A DNA stretch of 64,000 nucleotides, from the NCBI RefSeq assembly GCF_013408305.1, contig NZ_JACBZS010000001.1:186001-250000 (forward strand), read 5' to 3'. How positions within the stretch are numbered: position 1 is the stretch's first letter; each line of letters starts with the position of its first letter. This DNA comes from Naumannella cuiyingiana. GTDB taxonomy: Bacteria > Actinomycetota > Actinomycetes > Propionibacteriales > Propionibacteriaceae. Of the stretch, positions 1 to 8,464 are shown piece after piece. The translations under genes and the position numbers were made by a program. Below the pieces are notes generated by a model. That model was not told the origin of the DNA. It worked only from the letters and a program-made list of their open reading frames with translations, and searched no databases.

Positions 1-655
1 TGTTGCCGGGCCCGGTGACGAGATCGACGCGCTCGCACAGGCCGGGGACCCCGTGGGCGAACATCGCGATGGCCTGCGCCCCGCCGACGGCGTACACCTC
101 GTCCACGCCGAGCAGGCCGCAGACCGCGAGCACCGCCGGGTGCGGCAGCCCGCCGAAATCGCGTTGCGGCGGGGAGGCCACGGCGATTCGGTCGACGCCT
201 GCGACCTGGGCCGGAACGACGTTCATCAACACGCTGGACGACAGCGGCGCCAGCCCGCCGGGCACGTAGAGCCCGACCCGGGAGACCGGGATCATCCGCT
301 GGCCGACCCGCGCGCCGGGCGCGAGCTCGACCACCGTGGACCGATCGCCGCCCTCGGCCGCGGCGACCCGCCGACGCCGGTCGATCGCGACCTCGAATGC
401 GGCACGAAGTTCGGGATCCAGGCCGGCGACCGCGTCCGCGATGGCGGCTGCCGGCACCCGGAAGCTGTCGGGTACCACATGATCGAACCGCTCGGAGTAC
501 TCGGCCAGCGCATCGGCGCCGCGCGCGGCCACGTCGTCGATCACCGGCGCGACGACTCGCGCCGCGGCGGCCACGTCGAACGGCGCGCGCGGCACGATCG
601 CGGTCAGGTCCTCGGCGGCCAGGTCGCGGCCGCGCAGGTCGATGGTGCGGATCAC
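1..655 (-). CDS. hisD: Histidinol dehydrogenase, C-terminal part cut by window edge
   Basis: HisD oxidises L-histidinol to L-histidine with two NAD+ in the last two steps of histidine synthesis in the cytoplasm. About 218 N-terminal codons are visible; the rest lies left of position 1. The translation starts IRTIDLRGRDL after a GTG at 655, then shows the family stretches GLYVPGG, YAVGGAQAIA and VTGPGN near the cut. The zinc ligands and catalytic histidines of the C-terminal half are not in the window. The GTG start is supported by a TAGAAT box 7 nt upstream, which suggests a leaderless message. The gene diverges from the ybaK-type gene. Confidence 0.93.
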   Translation of the reverse strand, partial: MIRTIDLRGRDLAAEDLTAIVPRAPFDVAAAARVVAPVIDDVAARGADALAEYSERFDHVVPDSFRVPAAAIADAVAGLDPELRAAFEVAIDRRRRVAAAEGGDRSTVVELAPGARVGQRMIPVSRVGLYVPGGLAPLSSSVLMNVVPAQVAGVDRIAVASPPQRDFGGLPHPAVLAVCGLLGVDEVYAVGGAQAIAMFAHGVPGLCERVDLVTGPGN

Positions 656-662
656 CCGCCCG

Positions 663-668
663 ATTCTA
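663..668 (-). promoter_or_regulatory. -10 box of hisD, leaderless
   Basis: On the minus strand TAGAAT is followed by 7 nt and then the GTG start of hisD. A start point 7 nt after the box falls on the start codon. The same geometry, with nearly the same spacer CGGGCGG, precedes the gene at 41779. Confidence 0.5.
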
Positions 669-734
669 GGAGCCGGCACCGCCGGGCGCCTGCCGGTTCC
701 GCCCGCGCGAGACACCCCCGGAAGAATGGGCCGC

Positions 735-1226
735 ATGGCACGACGCGACGGCACTGGTACGCCGGCGATCGCCGCCCTGGTCGCAGCCGGCGCGGCGCAC
801 ACACTGCACCCCTATCCGCACGACCCGCGCAGCTCCGCGTTCGGCGACGAGGCGGTGGCCGCGCTCGGACTGGATCCGCGGCACGTCTTCAAGACCCTGA
901 TCGCCCGGGTCGGACCGGCGGGCGGCTTGGTCTGCGCGGTGCTGCCCGTTGCCGACCGACTCGACCTCAAGGCGTTCGCGGCCGCCGCCGGCGGCAAGCG
1001 CGCCGAGCTGGCCGATCCGGCCGCGGCGCAGCGGTCCAGCGGCTACGTGGTCGGCGGCATCTCCCCGCTGGGCCAGCGGCATCCGCTGCCGACGATCATC
1101 GACGACAGCGCGCGGGCATGGCCGACGATCTTCGTCTCGGCCGGTCGGCGGGGCCTGCAGGTCGAGCTGGCGCCGACCGACCTGGCGGCGCTGACCGATG
1201 CGCGGTGGGCCGCGATCGCCCGCTGA
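735..1226 (+). CDS. ybaK: YbaK/EbsC-type aminoacyl-tRNA deacylase
   Basis: About 163 residues, the usual length for YbaK. The family hydrolyses mischarged Cys-tRNA(Pro) and related mischarged tRNAs in trans. Visible family features are the N-terminal HPYPHDP stretch, FKTLIARV containing the conserved lysine, the segment DLKAFAAAAGGKRAELADP, YVVGGISPLGQR and a C-terminal SAGRRGLQVEL. The start could be the ATG at 735 or the one at 726 (three residues longer); earlier in-frame codons overlap hisD and are unlikely. The gene abuts its convergent neighbour with no gap between stop codons. Confidence 0.88.
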   Translation: MARRDGTGTPAIAALVAAGAAHTLHPYPHDPRSSAFGDEAVAALGLDPRHVFKTLIARVGPAGGLVCAVLPVADRLDLKAFAAAAGGKRAELADPAAAQRSSGYVVGGISPLGQRHPLPTIIDDSARAWPTIFVSAGRRGLQVELAPTDLAALTDARWAAIAR

Positions 1227-1916
1227 TCAGCGGCGACGCCAGGGCAGTCGCAGCGGCGTCGGCTCCTCGTGGTCCGGGGCGAGCGAGGACCACAACAGGA
1301 CCGGCAGCACGCCCGCCAGCGGCCAGGCCAGCAGCGCCGCGCTGCCGCGTACCGTCAGCGCGACCGCGACCACGTCGCCCGGCTGGGCCATCGCGATCCG
1401 GGACTCGAAGTCGCCGGGGCCGAGCAGCCAGCCGACCAGCCAGCAGACCAGACCCGCCGCCAGCGCGCCCAGCGCCGCCAGCACCGCGACCGGCCAGCCC
1501 AGCTCGGACAACCAGCGCCAGCAGATCACCCCGAGCGCGAGGCTCAGCACCAGCCCGATCACCACGAACCAGGCGTCCGAGGCGTAGTAGCTCGCCAGGC
1601 CGCGTTCGGTCGTGGTGGCGGCTCCGTCCGGGGCGATCTGGTAACCGGGCAACGCGACCACGGCGAACCACAGTGCCCCCGCCAGGGCGCCGGTCGCCGC
1701 GCACAGGGCGAACCAGATCGCCGCCCAGCGGGCGATCCTGGTGGCGGAGAAGGCCGGGCGCAGCTCCGGCGGGGTGGCCATGTCATCGGTGATCACGGGG
1801 ATCGACCCGGTGGTCACGGCGTCACCGACATAGCGCACATCGGGCTGCTCGGCGGCGGGCCGCGTCTCGTGCCCCTCGGGTGCCTGCCTGCCCCCGGCCG
1901 GTTGTTGGAAAACCAT
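1227..1916 (-). CDS. Four-helix membrane protein downstream of dnaE
   Basis: 229 residues. A polar N-terminal segment of about 55 residues is followed by hydrophobic stretches near residues 62-90, 115-132, 142-168 and 185-210, so about four transmembrane helices are expected. The sequence between helices 1 and 2 includes SYYASDAWF, which resembles actinobacterial DUF2567-type proteins, though I cannot confirm membership. It begins 2 nt after the dnaE stop and is probably co-transcribed with it. No catalytic motif is visible. Function unknown. Confidence 0.75.
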   Translation of the reverse strand: MVFQQPAGGRQAPEGHETRPAAEQPDVRYVGDAVTTGSIPVITDDMATPPELRPAFSATRIARWAAIWFALCAATGALAGALWFAVVALPGYQIAPDGAATTTERGLASYYASDAWFVVIGLVLSLALGVICWRWLSELGWPVAVLAALGALAAGLVCWLVGWLLGPGDFESRIAMAQPGDVVAVALTVRGSAALLAWPLAGVLPVLLWSSLAPDHEEPTPLRLPWRRR

Positions 1917-1918
1917 GA

Positions 1919-4900
1919 TCAGCTCGCCAGGCAGGCCGGGCCGAGCAGCGCCTTGAGATCGGCCATCAGGGGCGGTGACGGGGCGACCCGCAGGGTGTCC
2001 GGCAGCCGCCAGCGCTCCAGCATCTCCCCCGCCGGCACCAGCACCTGGACATCGGTCGTGCCCGGGTAGCGACGCAGCACGTTCTGCAGCTCCGCGACGC
2101 TGTGGGAGTTGATCCGGGTCCGGTTCAGCGTCAGCACGACCGGGCCGGCCGGACCGGTCGTCACATCGGGCAGGGTCATCTCCTGCCCGATGATCTCGAC
2201 GGCGTCCTCCTTGGCGCGCGCCTTGCCCTTGACCCGGACCACCGTGTCCGTCGCCAGCACATGTGCCACCAACTGGTACGCCTTGGGGAACATCAGCACA
2301 TCGATCGACGCCTCCAGGTCCTCCACGGTGACGACCGCCCAGGTGTCGCCGGCCTTGGTCACCCGGCGGTTCACGGCGGTGATCATCCCGGCGATCGTCA
2401 CCGTCGCCTCCCGCGGGCCGTCCTCGCCGAGCAGCGACCCGATCGTGGTGTCGCGCGCTGCGGCCAGCACGTGCTCCAGTCCCTGCAGCGGATGATCACT
2501 GACATAGAGCCCGAGCATCTCGCGCTCGAACGCCAGCCTGGTCCGCTTGTCCCAGTCCTCGATGTCGGGCAGCACGGGGCCGGACGCGGCCCCGGCCCCA
2601 CCGTCGGGATCGGCGAACTCGCCGAACAGGTCGTCCTGACCGTTGGCCTCGTTGCGCTTGAGCTCCACCACCTGGTCGATCGCGGTCTCGAAGACCTCCA
2701 TCAACGCCCGGCGGCCGTGCCCCATCGAATCGAACGCGCCGGCCTTGATCAGGGATTCGGTGACCCGCTTGTTGCAGGCGACGAGCGGGATCTTGTCCAG
2801 GTAGTCGCCGAAGTCCCGCGCCGGGCCGAGCTCCTCGCGGGCGGCGATGATGCCGCTGACGACATTGGCACCGACATTGCGGATGGCGGTCAGCCCGAAG
2901 CGGATGTCGTCGCCGACCGGGGTGAAGTCGTGCGCGGACTCGTTGACGTCCGGCGGCAGCACCCGGATCCCCATCCGGCGGCACTCCGCCAGGTAGATCG
3001 CCATCTTGTCCTTGTCGTTCTTCACCGACTCCAGGACCGCCGCCATGTACTCGGCCGGATAGTGCGCCTTCAGGTACGCCGTCCAGTAGGAGACCAGGCC
3101 GTAGGCCGCGGAGTGTGCCTTGTTGAAGGCATAGGACGAGAACGGCACCAAGACGTCCCACAACGCCTTGATGGAGGCGTCGGAGTAACCGTTCGCCCGC
3201 ATCCCGTCGGAGAACGGACCGAACTCGGCGTCCAGCACCTCCTTCTTCTTCTTGCCCATCGCCTTGCGTAGCAGATCGGCCTGGCCGAGGCTGTAGCCGG
3301 CGAGCTGCTGGGCGATGCGCAGCACCTGCTCCTGGTAGACGATCAGCCCGTGGGTCTCGCCGAGGATCGGCTCCAGCGCCTCGGCCAGCTCGGGGTGCAG
3401 GTACTCGACGTGCTGTTGGCCGTTCTTGCGCATCGCGTACTTGGTGTGCGATTCCGCGCCCATCGGCCCGGGCCGGTACAGGGCGCCGAGGGCGGAGATG
3501 TCCTCGAACCCGTCCGGACGCATCAGCCGGCAGAGCTGGCGGTAGCCGGTGGAGTCGAACTGGAAGACCCCCAGGGTCTCGCCGCGGGTCAGCAGCGCAT
3601 AGACCGCCGGATCGTCCAGGGTCTTGGACAACTGGTCCAGGTCGACGTCGATGTCGCGGTTGGCCTTCACGTTCTTCACCGCGTCGTCGAGGATGGTCAG
3701 GTTGCGCAACCCGAGGAAGTCCATCTTGACCAGCCCGAGCGTCTCGCAGGTCGGGTAGTCGAACTGCGTGATGATCGCGCCGTCGGCCTCGCGCTTCATG
3801 ATCGGGATGATGTCCAGCAACGGCTCGCTCGACATGATCACGCCCGCGGCGTGCACGCCCCACTGCCGCTTCAGACCCTCGATGCCCATCGCCTTGTCGA
3901 CGACCAGCTTGGCCTCGGCGTCGGACTCGTACAGCCCGCGGAACTCCCCGCCCTCGTGGTAGCGCTCGTGCGAGGGGTCGAAGATCTTGTCCAGCGGCAC
4001 GTCCTTGCCCTGCACCGCGGGTGGCATCGCCTTGGTGATCTTCTCCCCTGTGGAGAACGGGAAGCCGAAGACCCGGGAGGCGTCCTTGACGGCCTGCTTG
4101 GCCTTGATCGTGCCGTAGGTGACGATCATCGCCACCCGGTCATCGCCGTACTTCTCGGTGACGTAGCGGATCACCTCGGGGCGCCGACGGTCGTCGAAGT
4201 CGACGTCGAAGTCCGGCATCGACCTGCGTTCGGGGTTGAGGAAGCGCTCGAAGATCAGGCCGTGCTGCAGCGGGTCGAGGTCGGTGATCCGCATGGCGTA
4301 CGCGCACATCGAACCGGCGCCCGACCCGCGACCCGGGCCGACCCGGATGCCGTTGTTCTTGGCCCAGTTGATGAAGTCGGCGACCACCAGGAAGTAGCCC
4401 GGGTAGCCCTTGCCGACGATCACCTCGGTCTCGTACTCGGCCTGCCGGCGCGCGGAGTCGGGTACGCCACCCGGATAGCGCTCGTGCAGCCCGCGCTCCA
4501 CCTCCTTGACGAACCAGGAGGTCTCGTCCTCTCCCGCCGGGACGGGGAACTGCGGCATGAACCGGCCCTCGCCCTCGGTGAACTCGACATTGCACCGCTC
4601 GGCGATCTCCAGGGTGTTGTCGCAGGCGTCGGGCAGCTCGGCGAAGAGCTCGCGCATCTCGGCTGCCGACTTCAGGTAGTAGCCGTCGCCGTCGAACCGG
4701 AACCGCTTCGGGTCGTCCATGTTGGAGCCGGACTGCACACACAACAACACCTCGTGCGCGGCGGCGTCCTCGCGGCGGGTGTAGTGCAGGTCGTTGGTCG
4801 CGACCAGCGGCAGGCCCAGATCCTTGGCGATCTTGAGCAGATCGGCCCGGACCCGGTTCTCGATGTCGAGGCCGTGATCCATCAGCTCGACGTAGTAGTT

Positions 4901-5464
4901 GCCGGCGCCGAAGATGTCGCGGAACTCCGCAGCCGCATCGCGGGCCTGGGCGTACTTGCCGAGCCGGAGCAGCGTCTGCACCTCCCCGGACGGGCAGCCG
5001 GTGGTCGCGATCAGGCCCTCGGCATAGGTGTGCAGCAGCTCGCGGTCCATCCGCGGCTTGTAGAAGAAGCCTTCCAGCGAGGCGCGCGAGCCGAGGCGGA
5101 ACAGGTTGTGCATGCCCTGGGTGGTCTCGGCCAGCAGGGTCAGGTGGGTGTACGCCCCGGCGCCCGAGACGTCGTCGCCGCCGCCGTCGCCCCACTGCAC
5201 CCGCTTGCGTTCGCCGCGATGCGTGCCCGGCGTGAGATAGGCCTCGAGGCCGATGATCGGCTTGACGCCGGTGCCCTTCGCGGCCCGGTAGAACTCGTGG
5301 GCACCGAACGAGAAGCCGTGGTCGGTGACCGCGATCGCCGGCATCTGCTGCTCCGCCGCCACCTCGAACAGGTCGCCGACCCGAGCGGCGCCGTCCAGCA
5401 TCGAGTACTCCGAATGCACGTGCAGGTGGACGAACGAATCGCCGTTACGGGCGTCACGCGGCAT
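1919..5464 (-). CDS. dnaE: DNA polymerase III alpha subunit
   Basis: 1181 residues, normal for DnaE1. It is the replicative polymerase subunit. The N-terminal PHP domain begins with FVHLHVHSEYSMLDGA. The catalytic core carries GPGRGSGAGS and the acidic metal-binding motif PDFDVDFDDRRR. The finger/beta-binding region follows (MGKKKKEVLD, SYAFNKAHSAAYG), and the C-terminal part has an OB fold (VTIAGMITAVNRR). The ATG at 5464 starts right at the PHP domain and has AGGAGG about 12 nt upstream. The next gene, a membrane protein, follows after 2 nt. Confidence 0.98.
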   Translation of the reverse strand: MPRDARNGDSFVHLHVHSEYSMLDGAARVGDLFEVAAEQQMPAIAVTDHGFSFGAHEFYRAAKGTGVKPIIGLEAYLTPGTHRGERKRVQWGDGGGDDVSGAGAYTHLTLLAETTQGMHNLFRLGSRASLEGFFYKPRMDRELLHTYAEGLIATTGCPSGEVQTLLRLGKYAQARDAAAEFRDIFGAGNYYVELMDHGLDIENRVRADLLKIAKDLGLPLVATNDLHYTRREDAAAHEVLLCVQSGSNMDDPKRFRFDGDGYYLKSAAEMRELFAELPDACDNTLEIAERCNVEFTEGEGRFMPQFPVPAGEDETSWFVKEVERGLHERYPGGVPDSARRQAEYETEVIVGKGYPGYFLVVADFINWAKNNGIRVGPGRGSGAGSMCAYAMRITDLDPLQHGLIFERFLNPERRSMPDFDVDFDDRRRPEVIRYVTEKYGDDRVAMIVTYGTIKAKQAVKDASRVFGFPFSTGEKITKAMPPAVQGKDVPLDKIFDPSHERYHEGGEFRGLYESDAEAKLVVDKAMGIEGLKRQWGVHAAGVIMSSEPLLDIIPIMKREADGAIITQFDYPTCETLGLVKMDFLGLRNLTILDDAVKNVKANRDIDVDLDQLSKTLDDPAVYALLTRGETLGVFQFDSTGYRQLCRLMRPDGFEDISALGALYRPGPMGAESHTKYAMRKNGQQHVEYLHPELAEALEPILGETHGLIVYQEQVLRIAQQLAGYSLGQADLLRKAMGKKKKEVLDAEFGPFSDGMRANGYSDASIKALWDVLVPFSSYAFNKAHSAAYGLVSYWTAYLKAHYPAEYMAAVLESVKNDKDKMAIYLAECRRMGIRVLPPDVNESAHDFTPVGDDIRFGLTAIRNVGANVVSGIIAAREELGPARDFGDYLDKIPLVACNKRVTESLIKAGAFDSMGHGRRALMEVFETAIDQVVELKRNEANGQDDLFGEFADPDGGAGAASGPVLPDIEDWDKRTRLAFEREMLGLYVSDHPLQGLEHVLAAARDTTIGSLLGEDGPREATVTIAGMITAVNRRVTKAGDTWAVVTVEDLEASIDVLMFPKAYQLVAHVLATDTVVRVKGKARAKEDAVEIIGQEMTLPDVTTGPAGPVVLTLNRTRINSHSVAELQNVLRRYPGTTDVQVLVPAGEMLERWRLPDTLRVAPSPPLMADLKALLGPACLAS

Positions 5465-5477
5465 CTGGTGCGGCCTC

Positions 5478-5527
5478 CTCGAACTGCGGTGGGCTCGAAC
5501 TGCGGTGGGGCTCGAACTTCGGTGGGG
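5478..5527. repeat. Three 16-17 bp tandem repeats in the dnaE leader
   Basis: Units of CTCGAACTGCGGTGGG occur at 5478 and 5494, with a variant at 5511 that has a T for G and an extra G. They sit 14 nt upstream of the dnaE start codon, in the presumed untranslated leader. No protein-coding role is apparent. Confidence 0.8.
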
Positions 5528-5631
5528 CGGTGCGGCGGGCGGCGGCTGACGGGCCGCCCGGGCTCACGCGGAGTCCCAGACTAGACGGGCCGACCGACCT
5601 CTCGGGGACGCGCGCCGCAGGGCGGCGTACC

Positions 5632-5766
5632 TCACTTCTTCTCCCACCCGTTGCGCTCCAGCCAACCGGTGAAGAACTTGCGGGTCAGCCAGATCGCCCC
5701 CGCCACCAGCGCCGCCATCAGCACACACAACACGATCAGCGCGATCAGCGCACTGTTGCGGTCCAT
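5632..5766 (-). CDS. Small single-pass membrane protein (44 aa)
   Basis: MDRNSALIAL begins a hydrophobic helix of about 22 residues, followed by a basic, amphipathic tail (LTRKFFTGWLERNGWEKK). The ATG at 5766 has GAGAGGAAG 3-11 nt upstream; longer upstream extensions in frame are low-complexity and were discarded. It lies between dnaE and the oxygenase gene on the dnaE strand. No family recognised. Confidence 0.6.
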   Translation of the reverse strand: MDRNSALIALIVLCVLMAALVAGAIWLTRKFFTGWLERNGWEKK

Positions 5767-5924
5767 TCGCTTCCTCTCGCCCTCGGCGCATCGCAGTCTA
5801 GGCTGATTGCGTCCGGGGCGATCGCGCGCGACGTGGGCGCTCTCACAGCCCGATCCGCTTGGCCTGCGGGGGCCCCGCGTGTTTCCATCGATGCGGGTAC
5901 GCCGGGACCGGCCCGGCGCCGGAC

Positions 5925-5943
5925 TTAGGCTATCCTCACTTGA
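5925..5943 (+). promoter_or_regulatory. DtxR/IdeR-like iron box
   Basis: The 19 bp beginning TTAGGCTATCCTCACTT match the DtxR/IdeR consensus (TTAGGTTAGCCTAACCTAA) at 14 positions by my alignment. The box includes TATCCT, a plausible -10 hexamer, and ends 47 nt before the start of the Fe(II)-dependent oxygenase. Repressor binding here would block the promoter when iron is plentiful. This is inference from sequence only. Confidence 0.45.
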
Positions 5944-5990
5944 GTCCCCCAGCCCGAGCCCACGACAAGCCACGAAGGAACTCCGCACCG

Positions 5991-7094
5991 ATGAGTCAGT
6001 TGACCCTCGACCGTTACTCCCACCTCGACACCGTCGTCCGGGCCGTGCCCAGCGACCACGATCTGTCGGTGCTGGGCGAGCAGGTCGAGGCCCTGCATCC
6101 GGAGCTGACGGGGCTGGACCACGCGACCGCCTTCGACCGGATGTATGCGGCCGGGGAGAGCCTGCGCGAGGAGGTGCCGGAGCTCGCCGAGCTGCTGGCC
6201 GGCATCGCCAGCCACACGTCGTTCAAGGCGACCGTCCTGGTGCTGCCGCCGGCGGCGGAGAACGAGCTGCCGCCGACACCGGTCGACTACCGCAGCCCGG
6301 AGGACAACGAGTTGCTCAAGGTCGGCATCTACCGCGGCCTGGTGCTGGGGCTCGCCGGCTGGTACGGCTTCGGCTACACCTCCCAGCAGCCGGGGAACGT
6401 GATCAACGACGTGATCGCCATCCAGCGCCTGGCCGGGGTGCACGGCGTGAGCGCCAACGCCGCGGCCGAGCTCGGCCTGCACACCGAGGACGCCTCCTAC
6501 AACCTGGCCGATGCGGTCGCCGAGGACGGTTCGCGGCTGGACGCCAGCTACGACATCAGCCCCGACTGGCTGACCCTGCACTTCCTGCGCAATCCCGACC
6601 GGGTGCCGACCTTCGTCTCCGCACCGGACCCCGATGCGCTGTCCGACCGCGCCAACGAGCTGCTGCGCCAGCCCTACTACATCAACCTGACCAATCCCGG
6701 CCAGGGCGGTGCCGACAACAACGCCGACCTGCCGCAGGCGCTGCTGTATGAGTCCCCCGGCCGCTCGGAGACCTTCATCCGGGCGAACACGGCGAACCTG
6801 ATCGTGGTCAAGGACGCACATCCCGAGGCCCAGGCCGCGCTCGATGAGTTCCGCTCGGTGCTCGGCGACTTCGCCGTGGACCTGCCGACCGACCCGGGCT
6901 GCCTGGTGCTGATCGACAACCGGCGGGTGCTGCACGGGCGGCGCAACTACACCGAGGCCAAGTCCCCGCGCTTCGACGGCACCGACCGCTGGCAGCAGCG
7001 CGTCGTCTGCGCCGACGACGCCTCCCGGGTGAAGACCTACGAGGACGCCGCGCGGATCATCAACCCGCAGAACCTGCTCGCCCGGCTCAAGTGA
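5991..7094 (+). CDS. Clavaminate synthase/VioC-like Fe(II)/2OG oxygenase
   Basis: 367 residues. The sequence fits the clavaminate-synthase-like branch of TauD/TfdA oxygenases, which hydroxylate free or tethered amino acids (VioC on arginine, AsnO on asparagine). The iron ligands read as the HxE motif H164-T-E166 in LGLHTEDASYN and the distal H315 in RRVLHGRR. The 2OG-binding arginine is probably in WQQRVVCADD. This spacing is almost that of VioC. The ATG at 5991 has AAGGAA upstream. Its stop overlaps the GTG of the MurD-like ligase by 4 nt, so the two are translationally coupled. Substrate unknown; an amino acid is likely. Confidence 0.85.
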   Translation: MSQLTLDRYSHLDTVVRAVPSDHDLSVLGEQVEALHPELTGLDHATAFDRMYAAGESLREEVPELAELLAGIASHTSFKATVLVLPPAAENELPPTPVDYRSPEDNELLKVGIYRGLVLGLAGWYGFGYTSQQPGNVINDVIAIQRLAGVHGVSANAAAELGLHTEDASYNLADAVAEDGSRLDASYDISPDWLTLHFLRNPDRVPTFVSAPDPDALSDRANELLRQPYYINLTNPGQGGADNNADLPQALLYESPGRSETFIRANTANLIVVKDAHPEAQAALDEFRSVLGDFAVDLPTDPGCLVLIDNRRVLHGRRNYTEAKSPRFDGTDRWQQRVVCADDASRVKTYEDAARIINPQNLLARLK

Positions 7095-8449
7095 GCGAGC
7101 GCGCCGCACCGTTGCGCGTCGCCGTCGTCGGGTACGCCACCGACGGCCGCGCCACCGCGGCCTACCACGCCGCCCGCGGCGACCGGGTCGAGATCCGCGA
7201 CGCCAACCCCGCGACCGAGGTCGACCCCTCCTTCGACCGCCTGCTCGGGCCGGACCACCTGTCCGACCTGGACTCCTTCGACCTGGTGGTCCGCAGCTCC
7301 GGCGTCCACCCCGACAAGCTGTTGGCCGCCAATCCCGCGGCACTGGGGCTGGCGGACAAGATCACCACCAGCGTGAACGAGTTCGTCCGCCACAGCCCGA
7401 GCAGCCACCTGTACGGGGTGACCGGCACCAAGGGCAAGGGCACCACTGCCACCTTGATCGCCGAGTTGCTGCGCGCGGCGGGGCGCACGGTGCATCTCGG
7501 CGGCAATATCGGCATCGGCATGTTGTCCCTGCTGCCCCTGGTCGGCCCCGATGATCACTGCGTGCTGGAGTTGTCCAGCTTCCAGCTCTTCGACTTCACC
7601 GGCCGGGTGCCGACCGCGGTGGCGCTGAGCATCACTCCCGAGCACCTGAACTGGCATGCCGATCTTGCCGACTACCAGGGCGCCAAGGCGCGGCTGTTCG
7701 CCCACCAGGCGCCCGGGGACGTGACGGTGTTCAATGCGCGCTCGGCCACGGCCGCCGCGGCCGCCGCGCACAGCCCGGGCCGGCGGTTCGGTTTCGACGT
7801 GCCGCCGATCGGTGAGCCCCCGGCGGCGCGCGAGGCCGCATTCGTCGACGGCGAGCGACTCTGGCACGGCGACACGATGATCATGGACGTCGCGGAGATC
7901 GCGCTCCCGGGCCGGCACAACCTGGAGAATGTCTGCGCCGCGGTCTCGGCCACCTGGCCCGAGATCGCCGGCGACCTCGACGCGGCCCGCGCCGTGCTGC
8001 GTCGCTGGTCGGGCCTGAGCGAGCACCTCGAGCTGATCCGCGAGACCGGCGGCGTGCGGTGGTACAACGACACCTACGCCACGGCGCCCGATGCCGCGCT
8101 GGCGGCGATGCGCAGCTTCGACCGGCCCAAGGTGTTGATCATCGGCGGCATCGACAAGCAGGTGCCGCAGGCCGATTTCGTGGCCGCGATCGCGGCCGAG
8201 CAGTCGGTCCGCGGGGTGGTGCTGATCGACGACCTCGCCCCGCAACTGGCGGAGCTGTTCGCCGGGCGCGGATACGACCGGGCGGTTCTCGGCGGGGACT
8301 CGATGGACGCGATCGTGGCGACCGCCGCCCGACTGGCCGAGCCGGGCGATGTGGTGCTGCTCTCCCCCGGCGCCGCCGGTAACGGCGGGATGTTCGCCGA
8401 CAAGTGGGACCGCGGGCGCCGGTTCACCGCGGCGGTCGCCGCGCTCTGA
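7091..8449 (+). CDS. Divergent MurD-like amino-acid ligase
   Basis: 452 residues with the three-domain Mur ligase plan. Conserved features: P-loop TGTKGKGTT (residues 111-119), E160 in LELSSFQL, H187 region PEHLNWH, carbamylated lysine K199 (AKARLF), and K356 in IGGIDK. Departures from canonical MurD are NDTYAT at 326-331 instead of NDSKAT, and SPGAAGNGG at 425-433 instead of SPACASFD, both in the D-glutamate pocket. The P-loop resembles folylpolyglutamate synthase. It is coupled by a 4-nt overlap to an amino-acid oxygenase and is not in a cell-wall cluster. I infer a pathway-specific ATP-dependent amino-acid ligase; a second cell-wall MurD/MurD2 remains possible. Confidence 0.8.
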   Translation: MSERAAPLRVAVVGYATDGRATAAYHAARGDRVEIRDANPATEVDPSFDRLLGPDHLSDLDSFDLVVRSSGVHPDKLLAANPAALGLADKITTSVNEFVRHSPSSHLYGVTGTKGKGTTATLIAELLRAAGRTVHLGGNIGIGMLSLLPLVGPDDHCVLELSSFQLFDFTGRVPTAVALSITPEHLNWHADLADYQGAKARLFAHQAPGDVTVFNARSATAAAAAAHSPGRRFGFDVPPIGEPPAAREAAFVDGERLWHGDTMIMDVAEIALPGRHNLENVCAAVSATWPEIAGDLDAARAVLRRWSGLSEHLELIRETGGVRWYNDTYATAPDAALAAMRSFDRPKVLIIGGIDKQVPQADFVAAIAAEQSVRGVVLIDDLAPQLAELFAGRGYDRAVLGGDSMDAIVATAARLAEPGDVVLLSPGAAGNGGMFADKWDRGRRFTAAVAAL

Positions 8450-8464
8450 GCGCGCGGCCCGCCC

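Noticed and set aside
5991-7094. The Fe/2OG oxygenase as the IsnB/PvcB partner of the isonitrile synthase
   Set aside because: It lies 33 kb away, is coupled to the MurD-like ligase and belongs to the clavaminate-synthase-like type with HxE ligands.
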